Source of the DNA: Morella rubra
Taxonomy: Eukaryota; Streptophyta; Magnoliopsida; Fagales; Myricaceae
NCBI GenBank assembly: GCA_003952965.2
Contig: RXIC02000149.1
Span: forward strand, 1-64,000
Direction of reading: 5' to 3'
DNA: 64,000 nucleotides
Part shown: positions 36,587-48,510 of the stretch, piece by piece
How positions within the stretch are numbered: the stretch's first letter is position 1
Layout of the letters: every line of letters begins with the position of its first letter
Notes under the pieces: generated by a model
What the model saw: only the letters and a program-made list of their open reading frames with translations
Told to the model about the DNA's origin: nothing
Database searches by the model: none
Position numbers and translations under genes: made by a program

Positions 36587-39500
36587 CTAGTTGCAATCAT
36601 CATTGTCATCACAAAGTCTCTTAGAAAGTTGAATACTCTGGCCTAAATCTTCTGAATTTTCAATTACTTCATCGAGTAAATCCAGATGGACATCAACAAC
36701 CTTAGGAGGCAGAGCTAGATCATCTGTAGGACTCCCTTCATGCTTGTGTACGAGATAGACTCCGCAACTCTTAAAGAACACTGGGTCAAAATCACAATAG
36801 AACTTGACACGTAAATTGTTCCCCTCTAGCTTAAAAGATTCTAACGTGGAGTATTCCAACCATACATGATTGATTCCTCTAAAAAAATTACTCTTTCTAG
36901 TACTTCATTATCATTGATCTTAACGCCAATACCACCAGTGGGTTTTTCTTGGTCACTATCAGGAATGGATCGAATAACAGCACAGAAAGCAATTCCTCTT
37001 ATCTCATCCAAACAAAGGATCCCGTTAATATCTATTTCACATGAAGAACTATTTGAAGTCTCCTTACGATGGCTAAACCAGTCTGGAATCCTATTTCCTG
37101 GGAAACAAATGCCACCTAAAAGGAGCTCAAACTGTTCCAGGGAAACAAACATTGATAGTTTTCAGCATTACAATCCATAAAAGAAGGAAAAATTAAACAT
37201 GTACAGAAGATACATATCACGGAATGAGAAAGAGACATACCTCTCCCAGTGAAGGAGTTGTCATTCACAAGCATTTTATGGCATCCAGACAAGTCAATCC
37301 ATTCCAGTGCTTGTAAATCACATGTATTGAATTGAAATTTTTTCAACACTTATGGAAAACTTTCTAAGAACAGGCATCCACTAGCATCTACCTTCCTGAT
37401 ATTTTCTGGAAGTTCAACAATCTCTTGAAGTTGCTTGCAATCCCATAATATAAGATCCCTTAATCTAACAAATCTTTTGATACTTGCAGGAAGGCTAACA
37501 ATATCTGTCTCTGATAGAGATAAAACTTCCAATGTGGAAGAGTAATCAAATATTGAGAATAAATTGGATTCTGATACGACACACTTCCCAAAATCCAAAA
37601 ATTCCAGTGATGGAAACAAAATTGATGAACAATCATTATTAGAAATGCTTGAATTCTTTAGAGGTCCCAATGAGAGTAATTACACACCTGATGACATTTC
37701 CAATCCCTCTGCGGGCATAATACAAGGCATGGTTTGTCTTTTATTTCTCCATTTCTCAATATAACAATCTTTGAAAGAAAGCATCCTCAGATGTTGCAAC
37801 TGAAGAATGCTACTTGAGAGATATAAAGGTTTTTGCAGCCATCTAGATTTAAGTCTTCAAGCCCACTGAGGTATCCAATGGATGAAGGCAGTTCTTTTAT
37901 AGCAGTGTAAGCTAAGAAAATGCAACTTATACATTCCATTTCACACTCAATTTCTGGAAAGTTCCGAAGGCTTGAGCAAAATTTAAGGTCAAGATATTCC
38001 AGAGATCTCAACTTGAGGCTTCTTGGCAAATGGATAAGGTTAGAGTATCCAGAGAATGATAAATAGGACAGCTTATCAAGTTCTCCAACAGAATCATGAA
38101 CCTCAACTAAACTTTTGCATCTAGACAGCTGTAATCTCTCTAAGTTTTGTTTGAAAATCAGGAATATTGTTGAGGAATTTACAATCGATGAATTCCATAA
38201 TAGTCACGCTTTGAAAAGTTCATTAAGAATCAGGAAATTTACAATTTTTTCCATAATCAAAATTCTGTACTTCAAACTAGTCTGCAACATGATTTAAAGT
38301 AAACGAAAATGATAATTATGAAGGTACCTTGAATCCCTCCTTCAGTTCCTTGAACAGGCTATTTCTGATACTTAAAACAGCCAGTTTCTTTCCATGAAAA
38401 TTGGATGGCAAAGATTGCAAAGGATATTCAGGCCAATCAAGCAATCTTAACTCATTAGGAAGATAACTAGGCCCTCCAGAAAAGCGTCCATTACGGCTTT
38501 ATAAACAGTCTGAGCTATTTCATCTTCATGAAGGCTTTGGGACTCAAGTGTATCAAGTCTTGTTCAGGAAATTCTATCAATATGCCTTCAATTTTGCTTG
38601 TTCCCTATTAAGACAAGATATAAGATGGAATAAAATGGAAGTATAAAGTTCCTGATTTTTTTTTTTTTCATAAGTAAGCAAATTTTATTAGAAAATGTGA
38701 AAACAGTACAAGGACTATACCGAAATCACTTAAACCATACAAGCAAAAAAACTAAGGAAATCCTGAAAATCTAAAAAGGGCATCCCAACACCGCATTGGC
38801 CCAAAACCACATACTAGAATTAGATAGATATAAAACGTTTGCAAACCTCATATCTATTTCTAGCTATTCCCCTATTTCTCTGCTTTTTTCAATTTTTTTT
38901 TAAGTTTTTTTTTCTACCAAATTCTAAGGGTGTTGCTTCTTTTTAGAGGAAGTGTTCTCAAATACAGAATAGCAGTAGTCTTTTTTTTTTTTTCTTTCAA
39001 ATTTAAGGGGCAGACACATAATATCTCCACAGGAATCTAAAGTGCGCAAGGGGAGGCCCAGGCCTCTAGCCTCCAAAAATCTGTGATTGGTTTAATATAA
39101 TTGTTGTCACTAAATTAATTGAGGTCAAAGCAGCGGCCCCCTTTAGATCAACACTTAGTTTCAACCCTATACCTATATACACACATCCATAGTGTGTGTT
39201 CTCGGATGAGTGTCCACTTTTGTAACTGTATAATTATTAAAACTCTGGAAGGCAACAACCGTAAATCACATCTGTGCTAATCAAGCACTTCTAACTCATT
39301 ACAAAGATAATTAAACTTTGCAGAAATGTACTTGGAGCTCAAGCATATCATTCAGGTAAATCCAGAAAATGTACTTCAACTTGGTTTGCGGCACTGCAAA
39401 GGGCAAAGTAGAAGCATAAATTTCTCCACAGTCTAGCACATGCTAGAATTACAAATCTTAAAATGAAGAGAATCATATATATTATTCTGAAGGAACGAAG

Positions 39501-40975
39501 AAAACTTATACTCATCTATCCATCTTTATAGATCATTTTATTTGTGTGATTTTCACAATGGAAATATGTTTCTATCCTCAAAATGCTCTAACGTAAGTGA
39601 TCACCTTGAAAATGTTAAGTCTTGTCTTTCTTTATTTTACATATTATACTTAACTCTTCATTAAAGAAAACGCAAGATAAACATAAACATGTCCCCGTAT
39701 AAGAAATAGGGTAATATATTGTTGCTTATGATGATTTTATATACTTTTCTTGATAAAGGCAACCTATATACAAGCAAAAACCTTGTATATGCATATTTCA
39801 TGTACTTCTTTGCCATTTCAGCGAGCAGAAACTACTAGTAAGTTTTCTGTATTGTGAAACGGAAATAAATATAAATTCAAGTGAATTTAAATGTACATCT
39901 TACCATATTTTCTTCTAGTACATAGCGAACGTCTTCATGAAACCACAATCTACTACGTCTACCAGGTTCTTTGGGTGATTCTTGTCGAACAATTTCTCTA
40001 CCCATATCTTGCAGCAAGTCATGCATCTGCTTGTTGAACTCATCAATAGTTATGAGACACTTATCCACAAGCACTTTGATACCAATATCTGGAAAAAAAC
40101 CACAACTGTCTAATATTTTGTACATAGTCTTTAGGCCTTTGAAGAAACATGCAATGTCAAGAAAATATCCTTCTCATTCTGATCCAATCCATCATAGCTT
40201 AATTCTAAGTACTTCTTGAATATTTCTGAGGAATTCTTTTGTACTTGTCCAATGCACTTTTCCATTCATGTAAACTTCTACCATATAGATCCGAACCAAG
40301 CACTGTTAAAGCCAGCGGAAGGCCTCCAGCATAATGAATTGCATGTTCCATGAGGTCCACATAACCATCAATGGATTTGTTTTTAAAGGCATCCAACTAA
40401 AGAGTTGAAGAGCTTCATTGTGATCCAATTCTTTCACCTTGTATGTTAAATTAACTTGATGCTTAGCTAGTAATGCTTTGTCTCTTGTTGTTATGATGAT
40501 TCTACTTCCTACTCCAAACCAACACGCTCTCCAGCTAACCTCTAATTGACCAATTGATCCACATCATCAAGAACTAAAAGAACTTTTTTGAGCAAAGTCT
40601 TGCTTTATCACATTGATTCCTTGATCAACATTGCCAACTTCAAACTTGAATCTCCGAGATCTCAGAAAGAAGTGTCTCTTGTAGTTGGACTAACCGCAGT
40701 CTGATTTGAAGTTTCTCTACATTTGCAAGAAAACAACTAGCTTCAAATTGATGGCAATCAAGTTATATATTGCTTTGGCAATTGTTGTCTTGCCAATTCC
40801 GCCAACTCCAAGATCCCTACATGCGTGTATCATTCATCCCAATACTTAAAAGCAAATTGACATCTTGTACACGAGACTTATTCCCAACTGGATACTTGGC
40901 AAGGTGTAAGCATGTAGTACATACAATTCTTGAGACCACTTTTGCAATTTCCTGGATGTATTCAGATTCATTCCT
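36587..40975 (-). pseudogene. NBS-LRR part of a decayed TNL gene
   Basis: Exons on minus: NBS 40975-39904, LRR-1 38604-38328, LRR-2 to 37241 (its start is rearranged near 38210-38280), C-JID about 37138-36587. The NBS is recognisable by GGIGKTTIA, GLPLALTVLGSD and MHDLLQDMG. It is 27 bp shorter than the homologous exon at 20594-19496, because of many gaps of one to four bases rather than one deletion. LRR-1 has one extra base near 38496. The acceptor of the last exon reads TG instead of AG (37138-37139 region). The C-JID exon has the same early stop as the copy at 10397. Its TIR exon is probably the split one at 43372-43670 and 46365-46480. Indel-only damage of this density could be genuine decay or unpolished sequence. 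Confidence 0.87.
38656..38818 (-). mobile_element. Short LINE 3'-end fragment in the TNL intron (copy B)
   Basis: Counterpart of 12462-12620, between the NBS and LRR-1 exons. T run on plus at its left edge, LINE-type 3' tail on minus. Confidence 0.6.
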
Positions 40976-41879
40976 ACCAATTGAAAAGATAAGAAACATT
41001 AAAGATAGCTCTTCACATGAGAAGGGATAGGAATATGATAGAGTTGTTCTTTTCCTGATACAAATAACAATGATAAGCTCTAAGATACAGTGCAATACTC
41101 TCCTCCAAGATAATACCAATATTGGTTGAACACAATTTCTTCCTCGTTGAACTCATTTTTGTAATAGTCTTTCTACGTTTGAAAAACATTCCTATTGCCA
41201 ATTGCATGGGACGGATTACCACTGACAGCCCAGTATGAATTGATTAAAACTTTGCCCTCTTTTAGGGTTTTGTTAGCAAAGAAGCTTGGCTTTGCTGTCA
41301 GAGCCCAAGGGTTTGGACAGAGACCTAAACAAACTTCCAAGGAGCTCTAAGGCCACTGAGAAGGAACCTGTGACAGCCTCTCCAAAGCTGAATTTAGTGG
41401 GGGCCTTGACGGGGAATTCCATGGAGTGGAAGGGTCAAGATACTGACAGCAAGGACAAAAACAAGAAGTGGACATTTTTTTTAATGAATATTGTGCTTCT
41501 TTTCTTATTATAATGCTTTTGGGAGTTGAGTGCCCCACACAATGGAGAACTGTGGTGGGAAGGATATCTCCCTGCTTCAATTTCATTTTGTTTTTGTTTT
41601 TTTATTTTTTTTTTCATTTTTCGTCACTTTTTAAATTTTTGTTTTTTCCTTTAACATGTAATCTTCAGTTGACCATTTGCTTAGGTCAGTGCCCCCACTA
41701 CAGTTTTCGACCTAACATAAAAGGATCAGTCTGTTAGATAGTGTAGATTATAGCCTACAGAGCAAAATACTCTACTCTTTTTTAGCCTGCATTTTGGCTA
41801 AACTATATATCTTGTTCAAGAAGGCTCAACTTACCACTTCAGATAAAAAAAAATACCACTTACCCCTTTCTTTCTCCTC

Positions 41880-42560
41880 TGATTCAATATAAAACAAACA
41901 GCCTCCTACCAATGTCTTCCCTACCCTTGTCTTTCCACCCTTGACCCTGATATTGATGCTATCATTACAAGGAAATGAGCTCTCTTTGGATGACCTACCC
42001 TCAAACTCCACACAAACTCTCTACAAGCTTGAGTCACCTCCGATCTCATCCTTATAGGCAGGGTAGTTTCCCAGAAACCCCAGCACTGCCTCGGCCTTCC
42101 ACAAGGCAAGAAAGGTCCACAAGGACTTCACCAAGACCTCAGCACGAATACCTACCTATATAACTTCCAGTCAATTGAGGACAAGCAGCAAGTCCTCAAC
42201 AAGAAGCACCTTGGAATTTCAGGGGCAGCTTACTCATATTTCAGCGTGGAATATGAAACACTAAATGAAATAGACCTTTTCTGGAATCACTATTGGATCC
42301 AAATTCATGGCCTGCCCTCGAGATGATGACTCTCGAATGCAACCGCCATTGGGGACTCACTCAGTCAGCTCTCAGAAGTTGATGGTGATCTCTACCAAGC
42401 CACATTCTCTACAACTTTTTATACCAATCAAGGTGGCACTCAACATTTCAGAGCCCCGTAGCCTGGGTCCATCTAAATTATGAAAGAGTCTCTACATGGT
42501 TTCCAGGACCATAGCTAAAATGCATCTCCCCCCCCCCCCAAAAAAAAAGAGCCAAATGAC
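41880..42560 (+). mobile_element. LINE ORF1 (DUF4283) remnant, left arm
   Basis: The plus strand, across three frames, reads the order seen in the DUF4283 domain of plant LINE ORF1 proteins: 'ELSLDDLPSNSTQTLYKLE', 'YLYNFQSIEDKQQVLNKK', 'DLFWNHYWIQIHGLP', then 'MTL' and, one base shifted, 'NATAIGDSLSQLSEVDGD'. It lies in what would be intron 1 of the TNL gene. The same fragment is on minus in the right arm. Confidence 0.65.
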
Positions 42561-43371
42561 CAATCTGCTGGCTGTTTTGGCCAAAAGATGAAAAACTTCA
42601 CCCCCACAGCCATCGCAACCTCCTATCCCCAATTTTGAAAGTCTGCATTGTGGTTTCCTGGACCATCCCCTCCTCCCCCCAAGTAGCAGCTCCAACAAAC
42701 CAAATATACTCATTATATGACAGTAAATCTTGCACCAATCTTGCTTCTGCTTTCAACTGCTCTTCCATATCAAATCCTCAATTCCTCTAATCCTTCTCCT
42801 CCACTCATTTCAGCCACTACTTTACCATTTTCCCCCATCCAAATTACCCATTCTCCGGGAGACCCTAATGACCAAAATGGGCATCTTCCACTCTTTGTTT
42901 TGGTCCATCCCACTCCCAGTTATATGCCATTTCCTTTGAGTTTCATTATCAATAACACTTATTTAAGCTTAACAAAAAAGTGTCAAAGAAAGGGACCGAT
43001 TGTTTTTTTTTCTTTTTTTTTTTAACCCGATGACCTTTTTCTTTTTCTTTCCTTTTTCACATACCCAAAGTATTAATTTTTTGTTTTCACTTAACGTTTA
43101 TATTTTTGAATGTACTTTAGAGAGAGTTATTTGTTGATAGAAATCTATAGATTGCTAATTTAACTGTGGTTTTCATGAACTCCAATGCCAAAAAATTGTT
43201 AAACATCAACTAATTTAAGGGGATACCATTCCTGCATCACTTTAGTTAGCAAGTATACATATACAAGTGTGTCCCTCACGTGTGTGCATACATATTGATA
43301 CAATTTAAAGTCTTGCAATTAGACTTAAAAAAGTCTTAGACGAAAGGCACAAGATAAATGGTTAGAAATAC

Positions 43372-43670
43372 CCGTTCTGTAAATGCCATCCGGACAAATT
43401 TGCCACTTCTTTTAGGCATTCCTTCCATCTCTGGACTCTCGTGTCAAGCCTCTCTTCAAGTTCAGCCAACGCTTTTCCGAAACTCTCTCTTTGATGCCGT
43501 ACTTCCGATGGAGATCCACTGATACATAGTAAAAATCACAGGTTAGATACCATTTGTTGCTTAAGCTTCTTTCACGTCAAGGCTGATTTTCTCAGCTCCG
43601 CTCAATCACGTAGAGACGAGTGCAATTTAAGATAATTTCTTTAGAGGTACAAACGATTGCTAAGCTTGTA
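43372..43670 (-). pseudogene. C-terminal part of a split TIR exon
   Basis: The minus strand matches the end of the TIR exon at 48240-48510: '...SEVRHQRESFGKALAELEE', 'RWKECLKEVANLSGWHLQ' and a GT donor at 43371-43370. Upstream the match is damaged by deletions (most of the segment around the catalytic Glu is missing). The N-terminal part lies 2.7 kb away at 46365-46480. Position and orientation fit exon 1 of the NBS-LRR remnant at 40975-36587. Confidence 0.8.
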
Positions 43671-46364
43671 CCTGGCAAATCTTGGAAAGTTCGCGAAGTG
43701 CCTTCTTTTGAGTTGTTGTTGGATTGAGTTCAATGAGGACAACGTGTTATGAGCAACGAGGTAAAGTGTCTAAGCTTTTTGAATGGATGAGAGGTTCTCA
43801 CTCCCTGCTGGTTGCAGATCTGGATGTGGTATTCTAGGTAAGAAATCGAGTGTGTTAGATTAGGAATTGGGAATTCTTGAGTCTATAGATCACTGTGTAT
43901 TTCGAGTTTAAAAAGCTAGTGATATCTTTTCCCGGCCTACGGGCTTGTAGAGTTTTTGTCTATTGGAATTTGTTTCAAAGAGATTTTCTCTTCATAACCA
44001 AATATTGTGTCATTGTGTGGTGATTGTTAAGTTTATTGTGTTTTTGATTCATTGTTATAAATCTTTGAATAGTGGTAAGAATTGATAGAGTTCTTGGCTA
44101 TAAAGAATCTGAAATAAATATCCGGATGTGCATGATTTATATTCTGCATTGATAAATCTTGTTGTAGTTTTATGCATATTGAAATTGCTGATTTGCACTT
44201 GTAAGTTTGTGCAGAAAGTTATTAAGCGCAAAAAGTTGTAGGAAAATTTGTAGAACTTATTCAGCCCCCTCTAGATTTGGGTACTATTGTTTTGGGTCTT
44301 AAATCGTCTTGGTCAACCTCTCACTTCCATCTATAGTATTTTAAATTAGATAATTTTGACTTGGGGATAAGGAATATCCTGTAATACAACACTGTCGCTA
44401 GTTCCACCAGTTGTAATATGGCTCGTAAAATACTCTAATATATGGTTCCCAATGGAACGTGTCCTGCATCTCCTAGTCTGCTTAGCCATTTAAGGGAAAA
44501 GAACTATTCCACACACCAATTCTTCTTGAATCCCTAGCTAGCCTTGGCTTTAGGAAGTTCTCTATATAAAGTAGCAATAGGAAAGCATATATATGTCTGT
44601 AATAGACTGATCTTCATACTTACCCCGAAAGCAATCATTTTAATGATATATGGAATGTTGGAACCACTTTAAGAGGACCATATGTGGACCACATTTGACA
44701 AGTATATTTAGACTTTGGGCATAAGGGTCCTGATATAAAGTATGGATTTAATGGGCTTAAAAGAATTGTTATTTATTTAATTCCTTAATTGGAGGAGACA
44801 CATCTCTTGGTTAATAACGATTCATAAAAGGTTGCCACTATTAGTCTATTATGAAGAGTTGTGATCATTGGTCTCTAGAGAAAAGAGTATAAATAATCCT
44901 TAAGAGATCCCATCTCATTAGTCACGCATAAAGAACTCTTTCTCTCCGGAATGATCATCTTTGTTAATTCTTCAAAGTTTTCGATCTGCTGCAAGTTTAA
45001 GTATCAATGGATCTCGTGACTCAATGTTAGTATCTATTAGATTTTACCAAACGGAATAGGTATCCTAAATACCTTGTTCGGAAACTCCGATTTGTAGGAA
45101 TATTGGTTGCTCGTCTTACAGCCCACGATTAACGATCCAAGATCTACGAATCACGAACACTGCTCTCAAGTTGTTCAGGAGGCTATCAGAGTCTCCTTGT
45201 GAATTCCACCCTTCATCCAAGGCCAAAAGATGGAAGCCTTAGATGCCTTGAGATAAAGTTTTTTCTTTAGGAGATTGTGAATTATGCGAAATGAATTAAT
45301 CTCTCTACGTTTTATTTTCTTTAAATAAACGTATTTAAGAATCTCACACAAAGAGTCCCTACGAGAGAAGTTAGCTAAGTTTGAATTCAAATAGAGATAT
45401 GCAAAAGATCTCCAATTCAACAATTCAAATAGAGATCTACATAAGATCTTCAGTTTAACTGTAATTCAAATTTCAGCTTTAAATTTAAATTCAAATACAC
45501 ATGTGGATGCTACATGTGTCATGGGATTTTCCAACACTCCCACTCATACACTGGTGTCATCTTTAGCGAACTGTCTCCAACTTGAATCTTATCTCACATA
45601 CTTATATATGGAAGAAGTGTGACATGAGAGAAAGCATAGGGTAGGAGAGTATAACAGTAACGGCATTCTAACCAATACATGGGCCCTCTAATCAAAAATA
45701 TCCTCGTCCATAGCCCCAGCTATTTGATCACAGCACTAGATCAAGTCCCTTTTAAATTCGCGCCTTATAAGCATCAAAGGCTTTAAAGGCAATACCGATT
45801 CACATCCATATGATATGCACATCATTGGTAGTCAACACTAAAATCGACATAATCGTCCGGTACTATGGAGCCATAATAAAGGTGTGTACAAAATAATCCT
45901 CCTAGACACAACCAGATTCAATTTTTCTACTTAAGCCACTTCTAGACATGCTCTCAAGCGGTATAAATCGTGTCGAATAAAACATGCTAAAGTAGTGTCA
46001 TTGAGTATCCACTTCATGACATAGTTCTAGGTTCGAAGGGCACAGAGTAGACGATCAATAGGTCTCTAAGGGCTCACATAGTGACGGAACGGGGATTCAT
46101 CCATCACTCCCTCAATTGGTCAGCAATAGAACATACAGTATGAAATGTATACTACAGCGGAGCTCCCACTCAAATGGGCTTGTCACACTCCAACACCGTA
46201 CGAATCTTGATCTAGCCACCACAAAGTGGCACTTCACCCTGAGTTTCTTACTACAGGTCGTCTCCAACGCGCTGTATATTACTTGTCATCTTAAACAATT
46301 GGCTTAGGAGAAGAGCGGGTGAAATTTCAACTGTTCAGCGTATTAATCCATCATGTCACCGGTA
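43671..46364. mobile_element. Nested retroelement insertion in the TIR exon
   Basis: About 2.7 kb absent from the right arm, separating the two TIR pieces. It holds an LTR/leader-like part (43750-44340, sharing 'ggcctacggg' and 'ttctcttc.taacca' with 15830-16290), the start of a second LTR-like sequence at 44655 ('tgttggaaccacttt', with a TATA-like 'gagtataaata' near 44886), a copia LTR at 45025-45536 and its upstream 3' non-coding region. No protein-coding domain was found. Exact insertion ends and target-site duplication are not clear. Confidence 0.65.
45025..45536 (-). mobile_element. Copia 3' LTR with polypurine tract
   Basis: On minus the LTR starts TGTTGG and ends AACA. It is closely similar over its length to the LTR at 55740-56236. 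Directly before it on minus is a purine tract, 'gagtgggag', and what follows is not a primer-binding site, so this is a 3' LTR. A 7-base insertion near 45031 and other small gaps separate it from the other LTR. Confidence 0.8.
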
Positions 46365-46480
46365 TGTAGGTGTTGATTCCCTTCTGACGCAAAGCGGTGT
46401 ACAGATGAGCAGTAAATTTGTGGCGGGTATCTTCCCCTCTTTATGAAGCTCACAAGATAACGTCATATTCCGATTTCATA
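46365..46480 (-). pseudogene. N-terminal part of a split TIR exon
   Basis: On minus it encodes 'EYDVIL', then after two small insertions in the FLSF segment 'RGEDTRHKFTAHLYTALRQ' and 'KGINTY', where the 2.7-kb insertion begins. It mirrors 48085-48180 on plus. Confidence 0.8.
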
Positions 46481-46846
46481 ATGAAAGTGTGCTAAACAGA
46501 GGATGAAGGAGAACGTGAAGACAGAAAACCGTAGTTACAATGTAGGCCGTCCTGGGACACGGCTCGGAAGAAGTAAGAATTCATCTAATCATGTGAGCTT
46601 GATTACTCTTCCGTCATTACAGAAACAATCTCCTTAAGCACAATGGAGAAGACTTACGTCGGATTGGATACCAAAAGAGTTAAAGGAGTCAGTAGACTTC
46701 TCGGTACGTATACATGTAAGAAGGCAGACGACCAAGGCAGACAGTCAAAAAAGCAGCACAGACTCACACTTTTGTTATTGCAAGGGATTCTAAAAATGAA
46801 GAATACTCTAATGGATGAAGGTCCACAACATCAAAAAGTTATCTAA

Positions 46847-47674
46847 TAAATCTTACACCAACACCAATATCTTTAACAAAAACTTTAATAATTTTTCATA
46901 CAATTTAATATATTATTTTTTAAAAAAAATTATAAATAAATCTTCTTTTTCATTTTTCTACTAAACTCTAATTTTTTTATTAAAATTACATTAAATTATC
47001 TCTCTCTTTACAAATTCAAATAAAAATTAAATATATTTAAAAAAAATTTACTAATTTTTACACAAAAATCTATAAAAACTTCGGTCTTAGATCAATATTA
47101 ATAATTCGACAAAAAAAATACATTTTTTCAATTAATTTAGAAGGAAATTGTGGTGTGTGAAATGACAATATTGTGTTTATAAATTTTGTTTTAATAATTA
47201 AAATTTTAAAAGAGCCAGACATTTATGAAATTAATTATTGTTTATCACATACATTCAACAATAATTATTTCAATAAATGTCTGGCTCTTTAAAAATTTAA
47301 TTATTAAAACAAAAATTTAATAAAGCACAATATGTCATTTCAAACACCCCAATGTATCCTTCTAAAATTATTGAAATACGTGTTTTCTTAGTGTAGAATT
47401 ATTATTTATATTTATCTAGACCAAGTTTTGGTCATAGATTTGTGTCACAGACAATTAGTTGCAAAATTAAAAATGATTTAATTTTTATTTAATGTAAAGG
47501 AAGAGATACTTTAATGTAGATTCTTTTAAATAATAAATAGAAGTTTAGTAAAAAAAATGGAATAAATTATAGATCTATTATCTTAATTTCATTTAAAAAA
47601 TATATATTCACTAATATTTGTATGAAAAGTTGTTAAAGTTTTTGTTAAAGATATTGGTGTTGGTGTAAGATTTA
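46847..47674. mobile_element. 828-bp fold-back MITE at the centre of the inverted repeat
   Basis: The whole element is an imperfect palindrome with arms of about 410 bp. The ends 'taaatcttacaccaacacc' and 'ggtgttggtgtaagattta' pair exactly. The core pairs around 47265 ('gagccagacattta' with 'taaatgtctggctc'), and words in between such as 'ctactaaac' and 'attatctct' also pair. It is very A/T-rich with no coding potential. The flanking TAA-type bases do not settle the superfamily. Confidence 0.88.
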
Positions 47675-48059
47675 TTTATTTTTTATGTTTGGACTCAAGC
47701 AATTGATGATCCTAGGATGAGCTCTGTATTCATGGCAAAACCAACGCTGACTGATCGTTGTTTTGTATGCTTTCTTCGTGTTTCTAATTTGTACTTCTAC
47801 TTTCCTAATCTCCGTGACAGAATGCTCACTGATCTATCCACTTTAACTCTTTGACCCAATCTACGACAAGATCTGTCGTCCTCAACTCATTTATGCTTAA
47901 GGAGATGGTATCTTGAAAATCAAGTCACCAGATGTGGAATCAGATGAATCAAGCAACATATATAAGAATGAAATTCTCTTCCATTTGCACAGAGGCACTT
48001 TCACAGGAGCCTCTTTGTATTCGCTATTCTGTGCTTCGTTATACCTCTTCATCCTCTTT

Positions 48060-48510
48060 TGGCCATGCAATGGACTACTCAGACGCTAATTCTTGAGCGT
48101 TCAGAGGGGAGATACCCGCTGCAAATTTACTGCTCATCTGTACACCGCTTTGCGTCAGAAGGGAATCAACACGTACATAGATGACAAGCTTAAAAGAGGA
48201 CAGGAAATTTCACCTGCTCTCTCCAAGCCATTGAGGGGTCGAGGATTTCAATCGTTGTACTCTCTGAAAATTATGCATCGTCCACGTGGTGCTTGGAGGA
48301 GCTGAGGAAAATCCTTGAGTGTAAAGAAGCTAAGCAACAAATGGTTCTAACTGTGTTTTATGATGTGGATCCATCGGAAGTACGGCATCAAAGAGAGAGT
48401 TTCGGAAAAGCGTTGGCTGAACTTGAAGAGAGGCTTGACACGAGAGTCCAGAGATGGAAGGAATGCCTAAAAGAAGTGGCCAATTTGTCCGGATGGCATT
48501 TACAGAACGG
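48060..48510 (+). pseudogene. Isolated TIR exon on the plus strand
   Basis: Encodes a TIR domain in two frames: 'RGDTRCKFTAHLYTALRQKG', 'YIDDKLKRGQEISPAL', then after a frameshift near 48225 'SRISIVVLSENYASSTWCLE', 'ELRKILECKEAKQQMVL', 'DVDPSEVRHQRESFGKAL' and 'VANLSGWHLQNG', with a GT donor at 48511. The putative catalytic Glu (WCLEEL) is present. The FLSFRG segment is altered to LSVQRG. No NBS exon follows on plus, so this is an orphan exon made by inverted duplication. Confidence 0.88.

Larger units (their letters stand above)
31983..39276. repeat. Segmental duplication, copy B (7.3 kb)
   Basis: Direct counterpart of 5725-13119. It differs mainly by small deletions and insertions outside the gap-free identical patch (about 32431-33816). 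Here the block lies within a locus that still has its NBS exon upstream, so copy B keeps the ancestral context for the TNL half. Copy A looks like the derived, transplanted one. Confidence 0.93.
41395..43670. repeat. Large inverted repeat, left arm (outer part)
   Basis: Reverse-complement match to about 48240-50490. Shared landmarks include the TIR exon end, the stretch around 'agtatacatatacaagtgtg', a C/G homopolymer (42530 versus 49320) and the LINE ORF1 text. The arm continues inward at 46365-46650 after a 2.7-kb insertion. By eye the outer part is close to identical to the right arm except for homopolymer length and small gaps. Confidence 0.9.

Noticed and set aside
47200..47330. Strong hairpin read as a terminator or microRNA precursor
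   Set aside because: It is the core of the 828-bp fold-back MITE, whose pairing extends over the full element.
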